DNA of 62,295 bases from positions 1-62,295 of the forward strand of contig NZ_AUFO01000034.1 in the NCBI RefSeq assembly GCF_000426545.1, written 5' to 3'. Position numbers and translations under genes: made by a program. Position 1 is the first letter of the stretch; each line of letters opens with the position of its first letter. Under the pieces are notes generated by a model, which saw only the letters and a list, made by a program, of their open reading frames with translations, did no database searches and had not been told where the DNA came from. Source of the DNA: Paenibacillus massiliensis subsp. panacisoli DSM 21345 (GTDB lineage Bacteria > Bacillota > Bacilli > Paenibacillales > Paenibacillaceae). This document shows, piece by piece, positions 44,031 to 52,448 of this stretch.

Positions 44031-44825
44031 ATGCAAATTTCAACAATTATCGGGCTGGTACTCGGGCTAGTTTCGCTCGTTGTAGGTATGATTTTGAAGG
44101 GAGCTCCGGTTGTCAATCTGGTGAATAACCCTGCTGCCTACATGATCATCTTCGTGGGTACCGCCGCGAGTGTATTCATGGCCTTTCCTATGTCCGATAT
44201 GAAAAGGGTCCCTAAGCTGTTCAAGATTCTGTTCACCGAACAAAAGCTGCCTGACCGCAAGCAATTAATCTCTACCTTTATGGAATGGGCATCCATTACT
44301 CGTCGTGAAGGTCTGCTGGCCCTGGAGGCCAAAGTCGAAGAAATTGATGATGCCTTCCTGCGCGGCGGTATGCGGATGATTATCGACGGTAACGATCAGG
44401 AATTTGTAAGAGATGTATTAATGGAAGATATTAATGCCACAGAGGATCGACACCGTAGTGGTGCGTTAATGTTCTCACAGGCCGGCATGTATGCTCCTAC
44501 GCTCGGGGTACTCGGTGCGGTCGTAGGTCTGATTGCAGCCCTTGCTGACCTTAGTGACATGGAGAAGCTCTCCCATGCGATCGCAGCTGCATTTATCGCT
44601 ACCCTGCTCGGTATTTTCACAGGTTACGTCCTATGGCACCCGATGTCCAATAAATTGAAGCGTCTATCCAAAAAAGAAGTCGAAGTGAAGCTCATGATGG
44701 TTGAAGGTCTGTTGTCCATTCAATCTGGCGTATCCACGATCGCAATCAGCCAGAAGCTGACTGTCTTCCTGACTCCAACAGAGCGGGCAACCATGAGCGA
44801 CAGGGAGGAGAGGGGCAGTGAGTAA
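44031..44825 (+). CDS. motA: Flagellar stator protein MotA
   Basis: A 264-residue stator subunit with four membrane segments (about 3-22, 30-48, 146-168 and 178-198) and a large cytoplasmic loop that contacts FliG. The periplasmic-edge sequence AGMYAPTLGVLGAVVGLI holds the conserved Pro residues. GAGGTG lies before the ATG at 44031. Its end overlaps motB by eight bases. Confidence 0.94.
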   Translation: MQISTIIGLVLGLVSLVVGMILKGAPVVNLVNNPAAYMIIFVGTAASVFMAFPMSDMKRVPKLFKILFTEQKLPDRKQLISTFMEWASITRREGLLALEAKVEEIDDAFLRGGMRMIIDGNDQEFVRDVLMEDINATEDRHRSGALMFSQAGMYAPTLGVLGAVVGLIAALADLSDMEKLSHAIAAAFIATLLGIFTGYVLWHPMSNKLKRLSKKEVEVKLMMVEGLLSIQSGVSTIAISQKLTVFLTPTERATMSDREERGSE

Positions 44826-45615
44826 AAAAGGTAGACATGAGCCGCATGAAGAACATGCAGACGAAAGCTGGCTGCTCCCTTATTCGGACTTAATGACCCT
44901 GCTGCTCGCCCTGTTCATCGTACTGTTCGGAATGAGCTCTCTGGATGCCAAACAGTTCGAAGAAATGGCGAAGTCTATGAGCTCCGCCTTCAATGGCGGC
45001 ACAAGCGTTCTTGATTACAAATCTGCCAATCCTACAGATCCTACCGTAGATTTGGGCAAGAGCAAGCAGACGACCGATAACCTTCAAAAACAGCTGGCCA
45101 AGCAAGAGCAAGAGGACCTGGAGAAGCTCAAACAGCAGATGGATCAATACATCTCAAGCAACGGCCTCACAGATCTGCTCAGCACCAAGCTCAATCAGTC
45201 CCAGCTCATGATTACCATCGCCGATAATGCACTATTCTCATCAGGACAGGCTATCGTGAAGCCTGAATCACGCGAGATCGCTCTAGCTATTGCTACTATG
45301 CTGGAACGCTTCCCAGACTATGATATCATTGTATCGGGGCACACGGATAACATACCAATCTCCAACAGCCAGTACCCGTCGAACTGGGAGCTGAGTGCAG
45401 ACCGAGCATTGAATTTCATGCGTATTCTCCTGCTGGACGACAAGCTGGACCCACGCAAATTCAGCGCTATCGGATATGGAGAGTATCGTCCGGCAGCCTC
45501 CAATAATGATAACGTAGGTAGATCGAAGAACAGACGTGTTGAAATATCCGTCATTCGTAAGTATCAGAACGGAACTCAAGTCATAAGTGCAACCTCAGAC
45601 AACAATAATCCATAA
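44818..45615 (+). CDS. motB: Flagellar stator protein MotB
   Basis: A 265-residue stator subunit. One membrane segment after PYSDLMTLLLALFIVLF, with ion-binding Asp24, then a plug and linker, and a C-terminal OmpA-like peptidoglycan-binding domain (VSGHTDNIPI; RSKNRRVEISV). The Val in the membrane segment and overall likeness to B. subtilis MotB favour proton rather than sodium drive, though this rests on one position. GTG start, inside the end of motA. Confidence 0.94.
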   Translation: MSKKGRHEPHEEHADESWLLPYSDLMTLLLALFIVLFGMSSLDAKQFEEMAKSMSSAFNGGTSVLDYKSANPTDPTVDLGKSKQTTDNLQKQLAKQEQEDLEKLKQQMDQYISSNGLTDLLSTKLNQSQLMITIADNALFSSGQAIVKPESREIALAIATMLERFPDYDIIVSGHTDNIPISNSQYPSNWELSADRALNFMRILLLDDKLDPRKFSAIGYGEYRPAASNNDNVGRSKNRRVEISVIRKYQNGTQVISATSDNNNP

Positions 45616-45617
45616 GA

Positions 45618-45667
45618 AAAAGAGGCATCTCCTTGAACTCCATGAGTCAGGTGATGCCTCTTTTGCT
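45618..45667. terminator. Bidirectional terminator after motB
   Basis: AAAGAGGCATC and GATGCCTCTTT arms enclose a smaller stem; A/T runs on both sides. It also lies downstream of the converging pseudouridine synthase. Confidence 0.85.
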
Positions 45668-45790
45668 GTCTATTTACTACCTTTTTACTACAAGCTTGAG
45701 GCCTTCGTGCTTGTCATGCTGCAAATATACTTGCTGGTGGAACTACAGGCAGAATACCTCTTCCCCAGCTTCAGACTTAGCACATATATG

Positions 45791-46492
45791 CTAAGTAAGC
45801 TTGTAATCGAGCAGCTGCCCCAGTTCTTGCTTCTCTGCCTGCGATAGATCACGCCAGCTACCTCTCGCTAGCGTGCCGAGCTGGATATTCATAATGCGAA
45901 TACGCTGAAGACGGTGCACTTCGTAGCCGAACGCAGAACACATTCGCCGGATTTGTCGATTCTTGCCTTCTGTCAGTATAATACGGAATACTCGCTCCCC
46001 GACCTGAGTCACTTTGCAAGGCAAGGTACGCTGCCCCAGAATCTTTACCCCTGTGGACATCCCGTACAGGAATGAGCTTGTCACCGGCTTATTCACAGTG
46101 ACGATATACTCCTTCTCATGACGGCCTTCTGCCCTTAAAATTTTGTTCACAATATCCCCGTCATTCGTCAGCAGAATAAGTCCTTCAGAGTCCTTATCCA
46201 GCCGTCCGATCGGAAAGATTCGCTCTGTATGTCCTACAAAATCTACAATATTCCCTTGAATATGACTCTCGGTAGTGCTGGTGATGCCTACAGGCTTATG
46301 CAAGGCGATATAGACATGCCCGGACTTCCCCGTCAGCGGCTTGCCATGCACACGGACATCGTCACCCTCCTCGGCTTGGCTCCCCAGCACAGCAGTCACG
46401 CCGTTAATTGTCACATGGCCGCCTTCTACCAACTTGTCCGCCTCACGTCGCGAACAGAAGCCTGTCTCGCTGATAAACTTATTGATACGCAA
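45791..46492 (-). CDS. rRNA pseudouridine synthase (RluF/RsuA family)
   Basis: A 233-residue enzyme with N-terminal S4 RNA-binding domain (MRINKFISETGFCSRREADKL) and catalytic domain with the essential Asp in GRLDKDSEGLILLTNDG and the later EGKNRQIRRMCSAFGYEV. It isomerises a uridine in 23S rRNA; the sequence is closest in style to RluF. TTG start; its ribosome site AGGAG lies within the last codons of the upstream kinase gene, so the two are coupled. Confidence 0.9.
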   Translation of the reverse strand: MRINKFISETGFCSRREADKLVEGGHVTINGVTAVLGSQAEEGDDVRVHGKPLTGKSGHVYIALHKPVGITSTTESHIQGNIVDFVGHTERIFPIGRLDKDSEGLILLTNDGDIVNKILRAEGRHEKEYIVTVNKPVTSSFLYGMSTGVKILGQRTLPCKVTQVGERVFRIILTEGKNRQIRRMCSAFGYEVHRLQRIRIMNIQLGTLARGSWRDLSQAEKQELGQLLDYKLT

Positions 46493-46497
46493 GCTCT

Positions 46498-48351
46498 CTA
46501 CACTCCTATCTCATTCTCACCCTCTGCAGGACCTGCCAGCTTAGAAGCTGAATGTCTCTGGGCCTCGGGCAGATGCACGGTAACAACTGTTCCTTCCTCT
46601 GAATGACTCTCAATCTCCAGCGTACCCTGATGATTCTGAATAATACGCTGGCTCACCATTAGTCCTAGCCCTGTCCCCGAAGCCTTGCTGGTAATGAAGG
46701 GCTCACCCAGCTTCGCCAGAATCTCAGGCGCGATGCCTGGACCCTGATCCTTGATCTTGATTGTAACGCTTCCCGGTGAAGAGAACAAACTAATACGGAT
46801 GATTCCTCCCCTCGGCATGGCTTCAATGGCATTTTTCAGAAGATTAATGAATACCTGCTTCAATTGATTCTCCTCGCAATAGACCATAGCGCAGGCCAGA
46901 CTGATCTCCAACTCGAACTGGATATCATGCAGATGAGCTTGACTGTCCAGAAGAGATACCACATCGCCCAGTACATATCGAATATCCAGCTTCTGATATT
47001 GAACTGCCTGCGGCTTCGCCAGAATCAAGAACTCACCCACAATCAGATTAATACGGTCGAGCTCCGATAGCATAAGGTCTACATGCTTTGCATTCAATCG
47101 ATCTGTCTGCTGCTGAAGCTGCAGAAAGCCGCGCAATGTCGTAAGCGGATTACGGATCTCATGTGCGACCCCAGCGGCCAGCTGTCCCACCGTCTTCAGC
47201 TTCTCGGAGCGACGGAGCAGCTCCTCCATTCGGTTGTGCCCGGTAATGTCCCGAGAGACGCTGATGTAGCCCGTAATCCCTTCGTTCTCATCATGAATCG
47301 GAGAAATACTGATACTCACTTCGACCTGACTTCGATCCTTATGTAATCTCACCGACTCATACGAATGAATCTGATGCCCTTCGAGCAGTCTAAGCTGCTG
47401 CTGCATGTGCTCTTCCTTCAATTCCTCCGGAATGAAGTCCAGCTGCTTGCCCAGAATCTCCTGCTGCCGCCAACCATATAGCTGTTCGAATGCCCGATTG
47501 ACACGCACAACAATCCCGTTGGCGTCCGTCACATGAATAGCATCAGCAGTCTGATTAATGACCGATTCCAGGTAATCCTTGACCTTGCGATTCTCCTCGT
47601 TCATTTGCTCCAGACGGTGGGTATAGAGGCTTAGATTGTTGGCCATGACATTAATACGGCTTCCCAGCTGTCCCAGCTCATCCTGACTACGAATCGTCAG
47701 ACGCGTATCAAACTGTCCTGCCGCCATCTCATTCACTTTGCCGAGAATACCCTGAATTGGCTTAATAATCATTCCGGCCAAGAAGTAGCTGCCGATAATA
47801 ATGACCTCAAGTAATACTAATGAGATAACTACCATGCTCAGCAGCTGCTCCTGTACCATGATAGCCACTTGAGAGTTATCCGCCATGATGCGGATGACAT
47901 ATGCCTCGAAGGTATTGGAATAGAACGGATAGAAGATCTTGACGACTTGATTCTGCCCCCAGCCACTGTACTGGAATACCATATTGGAGGTGCGAACAGC
48001 CTCCTCAATGGCAGATCTTTCATCACTTAGAGTACCCTGCTCATAATTGCCGAAGGCTACGGCCAAAGAGCTATCGTTCGCTGTTCCCTCCAAAAGCTGC
48101 TGTGCGCGCACACCCGTAATCTCCAGAATTCTTGGATCGCTTTCCACCGTATGCGCTACAATGTTATCACTCACATAATTTCCACTCTCGTTGGCAGCGT
48201 GACTAAGCTGCTCTGCCAGTTGATGCAGCTGTACTTCAACAGCCCTTCGCTCGTTCTCATTCAATAAATAGAGATTAAGCGCAATGTTCAACAACAGAAT
48301 CAATAGTGCAGAACCTGACATAATTAGAGTTAGTTTTATTTTCATCGACAC
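46498..48351 (-). CDS. Sensor histidine kinase (sporulation kinase type)
   Basis: A 617-residue membrane kinase: membrane segments about 7-28 and 172-195 around an extracellular sensor, HAMP (about 196-250), PAS (about 265-375), HisKA with VAHEIRNPLTTLRGFLQLQ, and HATPase_c with N, G1 (DQGPGIAPE) and G2 (GTGLGLMV) boxes. The HisKA sequence is like the KinA-KinE group that phosphorylates Spo0F. No response regulator is adjacent, also as for those kinases. GTG start at 48351 with GGGGTG before it; the ATG at 48345 is an alternative. The pseudouridine synthase follows directly. Confidence 0.88.
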   Translation of the reverse strand: MSMKIKLTLIMSGSALLILLLNIALNLYLLNENERRAVEVQLHQLAEQLSHAANESGNYVSDNIVAHTVESDPRILEITGVRAQQLLEGTANDSSLAVAFGNYEQGTLSDERSAIEEAVRTSNMVFQYSGWGQNQVVKIFYPFYSNTFEAYVIRIMADNSQVAIMVQEQLLSMVVISLVLLEVIIIGSYFLAGMIIKPIQGILGKVNEMAAGQFDTRLTIRSQDELGQLGSRINVMANNLSLYTHRLEQMNEENRKVKDYLESVINQTADAIHVTDANGIVVRVNRAFEQLYGWRQQEILGKQLDFIPEELKEEHMQQQLRLLEGHQIHSYESVRLHKDRSQVEVSISISPIHDENEGITGYISVSRDITGHNRMEELLRRSEKLKTVGQLAAGVAHEIRNPLTTLRGFLQLQQQTDRLNAKHVDLMLSELDRINLIVGEFLILAKPQAVQYQKLDIRYVLGDVVSLLDSQAHLHDIQFELEISLACAMVYCEENQLKQVFINLLKNAIEAMPRGGIIRISLFSSPGSVTIKIKDQGPGIAPEILAKLGEPFITSKASGTGLGLMVSQRIIQNHQGTLEIESHSEEGTVVTVHLPEAQRHSASKLAGPAEGENEIGV

Positions 48352-48404
48352 ACTGAAAGTTCACCCCTTAACGGGTTATGGGGATAACTGGCAATAGTAA
48401 TTCC

Positions 48405-48432
48405 ATCATAACCGCTTTACAGCATTTTGAAA
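48405..48432 (-). promoter_or_regulatory. Candidate promoter of the kinase gene
   Basis: TTTCAA (48427-48432) and TATGAT (48405-48410) with a 16-base spacer. The -10 is good and the -35 weak. It lies between the kinase start and the DnaA-box cluster. Confidence 0.45.
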
Positions 48433-48510
48433 AGAAAAGAAGGTGTTATTTCAGCCTGGATCACTTGGTATTGTCATTAACTCTGGCATTGACTACAATA
48501 AAGAAGGATT

Positions 48511-48603
48511 TCATCCACAAATTATACACAAATCCACAAAATTATTAACGGTTTGTGCATAACTCTGTGTATAAATTCAGACTTATACACAGAGTTATGC
48601 ACA
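48511..48603. promoter_or_regulatory. DnaA-box cluster with perfect inverted repeat
   Basis: Five exact TTATNCACA boxes: TTATACACA (48522-48530), TGTGCATAA (48554-48562), TGTGTATAA (48566-48574), TTATACACA (48583-48591) and TTATGCACA (48595-48603). The last four form the arms of a perfect 21-base inverted repeat (48554-48574 with 48583-48603) around an eight-base spacer. A near-match TCATCCACA is at 48511-48519. It lies between the kinase and tadA, and no T run follows, so it is not a terminator. Confidence 0.85.
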
Positions 48604-48669
48604 TCATGTTAACAACGGAATATTTGTTCGTCGAATAACCGTTGGAGAAAGGGGCCCACATTAAGCATC

Positions 48670-49155
48670 ATGGAGCAAGAGCATAATCATGAATATTGGA
48701 TGAGACAGGCGATAGCTGAAGCTTTAAAAGCACAGGAGCTTGGCGAAGTCCCCATTGGGGCTGTCATTGTGCATCATAATGAGATTATTGGAAGGGGCTA
48801 TAATCTACGCGAGACGACAAAAGATGGCACAGCCCATGCAGAAATTGTTGCCATTCGCCAGGCTAGTGAGCATTTGGACGCTTGGCGTCTACTGGATTGC
48901 CGTCTGTATGTAACGTTAGAGCCTTGTCCTATGTGTGCAGGAGCCATCGTGCAGTCCAGAGTTCCCCAAATCATCTATGGAACAACAGATCCGAAGGCAG
49001 GCTGTGCAGGAACGCTGATGAACCTGTTACAGGAACCTCGCTTTAACCACCAGACAGAGGTGATTCCGAATGTACTTCAGTCGGACTGCTCCTCTTTGCT
49101 TACTGATTTTTTCCGACAGCTACGTAAAAAAACTAAAGGAGGCAATCCAGCATGA
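48670..49155 (+). CDS. tadA: tRNA-specific adenosine deaminase TadA
   Basis: Converts A34 to inosine in tRNA-Arg(ACG). 161 residues, zinc site HAE (His56, catalytic Glu58) and PCPMC (Cys86, Cys89). The ATG has only a distant GGGG upstream, so initiation may be weak or the start slightly different. In B. subtilis tadA is next to the SRP RNA and dnaX in the same direction; here it is inverted and about 43 kb away. It overlaps the next gene as ATGA. Confidence 0.95.
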   Translation: MEQEHNHEYWMRQAIAEALKAQELGEVPIGAVIVHHNEIIGRGYNLRETTKDGTAHAEIVAIRQASEHLDAWRLLDCRLYVTLEPCPMCAGAIVQSRVPQIIYGTTDPKAGCAGTLMNLLQEPRFNHQTEVIPNVLQSDCSSLLTDFFRQLRKKTKGGNPA

Positions 49156-49724
49156 CTATTACTTTATATAACACTCCCCAAGGAATCTTTTTGCGCCAGC
49201 TTCAGCTAGAGGATGCACACAGCCTGCTGGAGCTTCGCATCAACAATAGAGAGGCACATGCGATCTACGAGCCGATCCGTGAGGAATCCTTTTTTACCCT
49301 AGACGGACAGCAAAAGTTTATTCAGCAACGTCTGGATGATGCAACAGCCGATCGAGGTTGTTTATTTGGTCTGTTTGATTTAAAGGATGAGCGATTGATA
49401 GGACAGATTAACATATCCAATATCGTTCGGGGCGTGGCCCAATACGCTGATATTGGCTACTTCATTAATCAGGACGATGCTGGAAAAGGCCATATGACAG
49501 CCGCTCTAAAGCTTATTGTCCAGTATGGCTTCAACGCCCTGCGGCTTCATCGACTTCAGGCTTGTACTCTTCTGCATAATGAGGCCTCACAGAAGGTGCT
49601 GCTCAAGGCCGGTTTTCAGAGTGAGGGTATCTCGCGTCGCTATCTGAAGATTCATGGTGAGTGGCAGGATCATCGCAGATTCGCTGTTATGGTAGATGAT
49701 CAGCTGGATTATTTGCAAGGGTAG
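49152..49724 (+). CDS. GNAT acetyltransferase, RimJ/RimL-like
   Basis: A 190-residue acetyltransferase of the type that acetylates protein N-termini. Typical parts: FLRQLQLEDAHSLLELRI at the start, AQYADIGYFINQDDAGKGHMTAAL for acetyl-CoA, and HRLQACTLLHNEASQKVLLKAGF near the end. AAAGGAGG precedes the ATG, which overlaps the tadA stop. Substrate unknown; cotranscribed with tadA. Confidence 0.88.
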   Translation: MTITLYNTPQGIFLRQLQLEDAHSLLELRINNREAHAIYEPIREESFFTLDGQQKFIQQRLDDATADRGCLFGLFDLKDERLIGQINISNIVRGVAQYADIGYFINQDDAGKGHMTAALKLIVQYGFNALRLHRLQACTLLHNEASQKVLLKAGFQSEGISRRYLKIHGEWQDHRRFAVMVDDQLDYLQG

Positions 49725-49778
49725 TCTAATTGGTCTCGCTTAGCATGGCGTAGCATTTAGTATGAATCCCCTGTACAC

Positions 49779-49830
49779 AAAACAACGCCCGTATCATGCA
49801 ATCTTTAGCATGGTAGGGCGTTGTTTTTGT
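49779..49830. terminator. Bidirectional terminator
   Basis: AACAACGCCC pairs with GGGCGTTGTT around an inner CATGC/GCATG stem, followed by TTTTTG. Shared by the tadA operon and the converging lipoprotein gene. Confidence 0.85.
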
Positions 49831-49914
49831 AGCCAACAGATGTAGAAAGGTCCTCTTAAATCGCAAGATAACCCACTAAACAATCGGTTGTCAGTTTATG
49901 AAGATGAAGCTGTA

Positions 49915-50991
49915 TTAGAAGCCTGCACCTGTCTGTTGTTGGAACTCTTCCATCGTGATTACGTCATCACCCGTTGGAATGCCAATGACGAAGGTCTGCT
50001 TCTCGTTGATCTTGGAGTATTGGGATGTACCCGTGAAGGCAACCTTCACATTGCTTTGGGATTCTGCATCGTTGAACTCCAGATTTGCTTTCATTTCTTG
50101 ATAGATCGGCAGATCGTCGCTGTTCACTGCAGTGTTAACGTCGAACTGATTCACCTTCAGCGATTTTTTCAGCTCATCAAGCTGCTTGGTGATCTCCCCG
50201 CTATTTGCTTGAAGCTCTTCCTTGGCTTTTACAATCTCAGCCTGATCTCCTTGGAGCAGCTCCTTGTACTCTTCCTTGGCTAGAATATCAAGCACATTAG
50301 GAAGTGCCTTTGTGATGAAAATATTCAGCGCCTCTTGAACGTTATCATTAGTCACACTGAATTGCACGACTTGCTTGGCATTTACACCCTCTGGAAGAGC
50401 AGCATCCTTAGGATCAATGTCCTTGAAATAGGTATCTTGATCATACTCTGCAAGTACAGCAGTAGACAGTTCATTCACAAGCTTCTGTGCTTGGACTTGA
50501 TCCACTGATCCTGCAGTGAACTCGCCACCGCTTTGCTCCGCCAGCTCCTTCAGATCAAGCTCCAGGAACTTGCCTACAACCGTCTCCGGCATTGGCAGCA
50601 TCGGAATTCTTGGAATTTTCACATACATTTTATCTTGGGTTACTACCATAGGGATCGTAAGCTCTGTAGCCATATCACCCTTCAGATGAATACCTACTGT
50701 TACTTCCGTCTGTGCTGGCTCCAGCTGGTAGACGCCATTCACTGTAAGTTCAGCATCCTTCAGCATACTCATCATCATGCCAGCTGTTGGATCATTCTCC
50801 AGCGCTGGTGAAGTGAAGGATAGGTCATTAATAGTCAATTTTGTAGCCATCTCGTAGGAAGTCATTGTGCTCGTCTTCTCTACAACTGAGTTGATCAGCT
50901 CCTTTGGCTCCTGCTTTTTAGCACAGCCTACAAGTGCCAACATGAAGACCAGTAGCGCACACATTGCCAATGTTGTCAATTTTCTGTTCAT
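49915..50991 (-). CDS. Uncharacterised lipoprotein
   Basis: A 358-residue lipoprotein: signal peptide with lipobox LALVGC, lipidated Cys at about 23. The mature protein has beta-rich stretches (YEMATKLTINDLSF, AELTVNGVYQLE, VGIHLKGDMATELTIPMVV) like LolA/LppX-type hydrophobic-ligand folds common in Firmicute lipoproteins, and a helical middle section. GGGGAG lies upstream of the ATG. A weak promoter (TTTCAA, 17 bases, TATGAT) may lie about 100 bases upstream. No operon partners. Confidence 0.8.
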   Translation of the reverse strand: MNRKLTTLAMCALLVFMLALVGCAKKQEPKELINSVVEKTSTMTSYEMATKLTINDLSFTSPALENDPTAGMMMSMLKDAELTVNGVYQLEPAQTEVTVGIHLKGDMATELTIPMVVTQDKMYVKIPRIPMLPMPETVVGKFLELDLKELAEQSGGEFTAGSVDQVQAQKLVNELSTAVLAEYDQDTYFKDIDPKDAALPEGVNAKQVVQFSVTNDNVQEALNIFITKALPNVLDILAKEEYKELLQGDQAEIVKAKEELQANSGEITKQLDELKKSLKVNQFDVNTAVNSDDLPIYQEMKANLEFNDAESQSNVKVAFTGTSQYSKINEKQTFVIGIPTGDDVITMEEFQQQTGAGF

Positions 50992-51169
50992 GCTAAGTTC
51001 TGTCTCTCCCCTCGTATTAACCCCTCAAAAAAATAGATATGCATTTATCGATTGTTCATCAATACAACACATATCAACTTAATCATAACCTAACTAGCGA
51101 GGTATTGAAACACTTTAAAGGGAAATTGATACCTGAGACATAAGCTTTGTGTATATTAACGCATGGAAC

Positions 51170-51208
51170 AGAAAACAACCCTGACTAGTATGTGACTCAT
51201 CAGGGTTC
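51170..51208 (-). terminator. Probable terminator after sspP
   Basis: AACCCTGA pairs with TCAGGGTT around a 15-base loop, followed on the minus strand by TTGTTTTCTG. It lies about 105 bases after the sspP stop; the rest of 50992-51314 shows nothing certain. Confidence 0.6.
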
Positions 51209-51314
51209 CTTTCGCAAGCTGTTATTTTAAACAGGTCAAATTCGGAGCATAGATCACTTTCAGCTAATGCTACGCCCCAGATCATTACACATGTAATCTG
51301 ATTCGGTTAAGGTA

Positions 51315-51467
51315 CTAGCCTTGCGGATTCAGATGGTCGACATGGTTGCGATTTTTCACCTTTTTGGAGCCCGACAACGGCTCCTGCATGCCACCGCTTC
51401 GGTCGTCATTTCTTCTGGACTTATTGTCCTGAGCTTCCGGTACCGGTACTGCTTTGGGCTTGCTCAT
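51315..51467 (-). CDS. sspP: Small acid-soluble spore protein P
   Basis: A 50-residue basic hydrophilic protein. Its core MQEPLSGSKKVKNRNHVDH matches the B. subtilis SspP core (PEPLSGSKKVKNRNH). SspP is a minor SASP made in the forespore and found in the spore core. AAGGAGG is seven bases before the ATG; the open frame upstream of that has no start signals. Confidence 0.88.
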   Translation of the reverse strand: MSKPKAVPVPEAQDNKSRRNDDRSGGMQEPLSGSKKVKNRNHVDHLNPQG

Positions 51468-51631
51468 CCTATATACCTCCTTATGCAAACATAGTTGAAG
51501 CACACAGATGTATTCTGTCATGGACGCCGTCCACTTGGCCAGTATAGTACGTGTTTGAATCTCAAGCAGATCGATGTTCTGAACTTATAAACCGCTTATC
51601 TCTCTACCGGAGAGCTTGTTCATCTGTGCCT

Positions 51632-51808
51632 TCAGGAATGACTCGGGTTCATATCCTCAGTCTCATCATGGTTCAGGCCGTCCTGATGTCTGCGATCATT
51701 GCGATCCTGTTGAAGCTGCTGTGCGTGATGAGAATTCACACGGGTAGTATTCAGGTCCTGCACTACATTGCTCAGGTTTTTGTCCAGACCTTGCTTGGCT
51801 TTGCTCAT
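51632..51808 (-). CDS. Small hydrophilic protein, possibly spore-associated
   Basis: A 58-residue, very polar protein starting MSKAKQGLDKNLSNVVQDLN and ending in a His/Asp/Asn-rich region. AAGGATGTG lies before the ATG. I do not recognise a named family. Size, composition and position directly upstream of sspP are like minor SASPs, so a spore role is a reasonable guess, no more. Confidence 0.6.
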   Translation of the reverse strand: MSKAKQGLDKNLSNVVQDLNTTRVNSHHAQQLQQDRNDRRHQDGLNHDETEDMNPSHS

Positions 51809-51948
51809 GTTCACTGCACATCCTTTCCATTCCATTGAATGCTCCATCGGATTGGACATCCTTCGTTATTAGGAACGCTTCACTTCCCTAAGGCTTTCTT
51901 AACACCTTGCTTTCAATTCTTATACTGGTAGACGTTCGCGTATACTAA

Positions 51949-52290
51949 CTAGGGGTTCGTAATCTGTTGCAATGCTTGGGCGCATTGATGAATATGTCTC
52001 GTGTAATGATCGGCGAGCTCCTGGACATAATCTCCCCGCTCATCGATCGTCTGTCCATCCCGTTCAACATCGACAAGCTGGACCTGCACCTCGCGTGTAT
52101 CGACGTACGTACAGGCGAAGTCCAATGAATAGCTTTGACGCCCATTAGCATCAATATGAATGCGCAGCGCTTTACCATTTGCCTCATCTGCCGCGACCAG
52201 CGAATGATCTCCCGGATGCAACAACTCAGGCAAACGCTCTTGCCAAGCTTGAACTAACTGCTGTTGGTCTATGTTTAGCTCCTTATTCAT
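51949..52290 (-). CDS. Uncharacterised protein
   Basis: A 113-residue soluble protein, not recognised. Helical N-terminus (QQQLVQAWQERLPELL), a strand region with RIHIDANGRQSYSLDFACTY and VQVQLVDVERDG, and a C-terminal helix (QELADHYTRHIHQCAQAL). GGAGGAGG precedes the ATG at 52288-52290, a strong site, so the gene is real. It may form a unit with the two small genes downstream. Confidence 0.75.
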   Translation of the reverse strand: MNKELNIDQQQLVQAWQERLPELLHPGDHSLVAADEANGKALRIHIDANGRQSYSLDFACTYVDTREVQVQLVDVERDGQTIDERGDYVQELADHYTRHIHQCAQALQQITNP

Positions 52291-52448
52291 GTTAGCACCT
52301 CCTCCGTCTTGATAAGGTGCGGCAAAGAGGCGAAATATATACATCCTCTCCTACTCCCGGCTAGAGCTGATTCTTATCCTTTTCTTGGGGACACTCAACT
52401 GGGTAAGTGACTCAAAGTGACGTCTAATATTCCCCTGTGCATGGGCCG

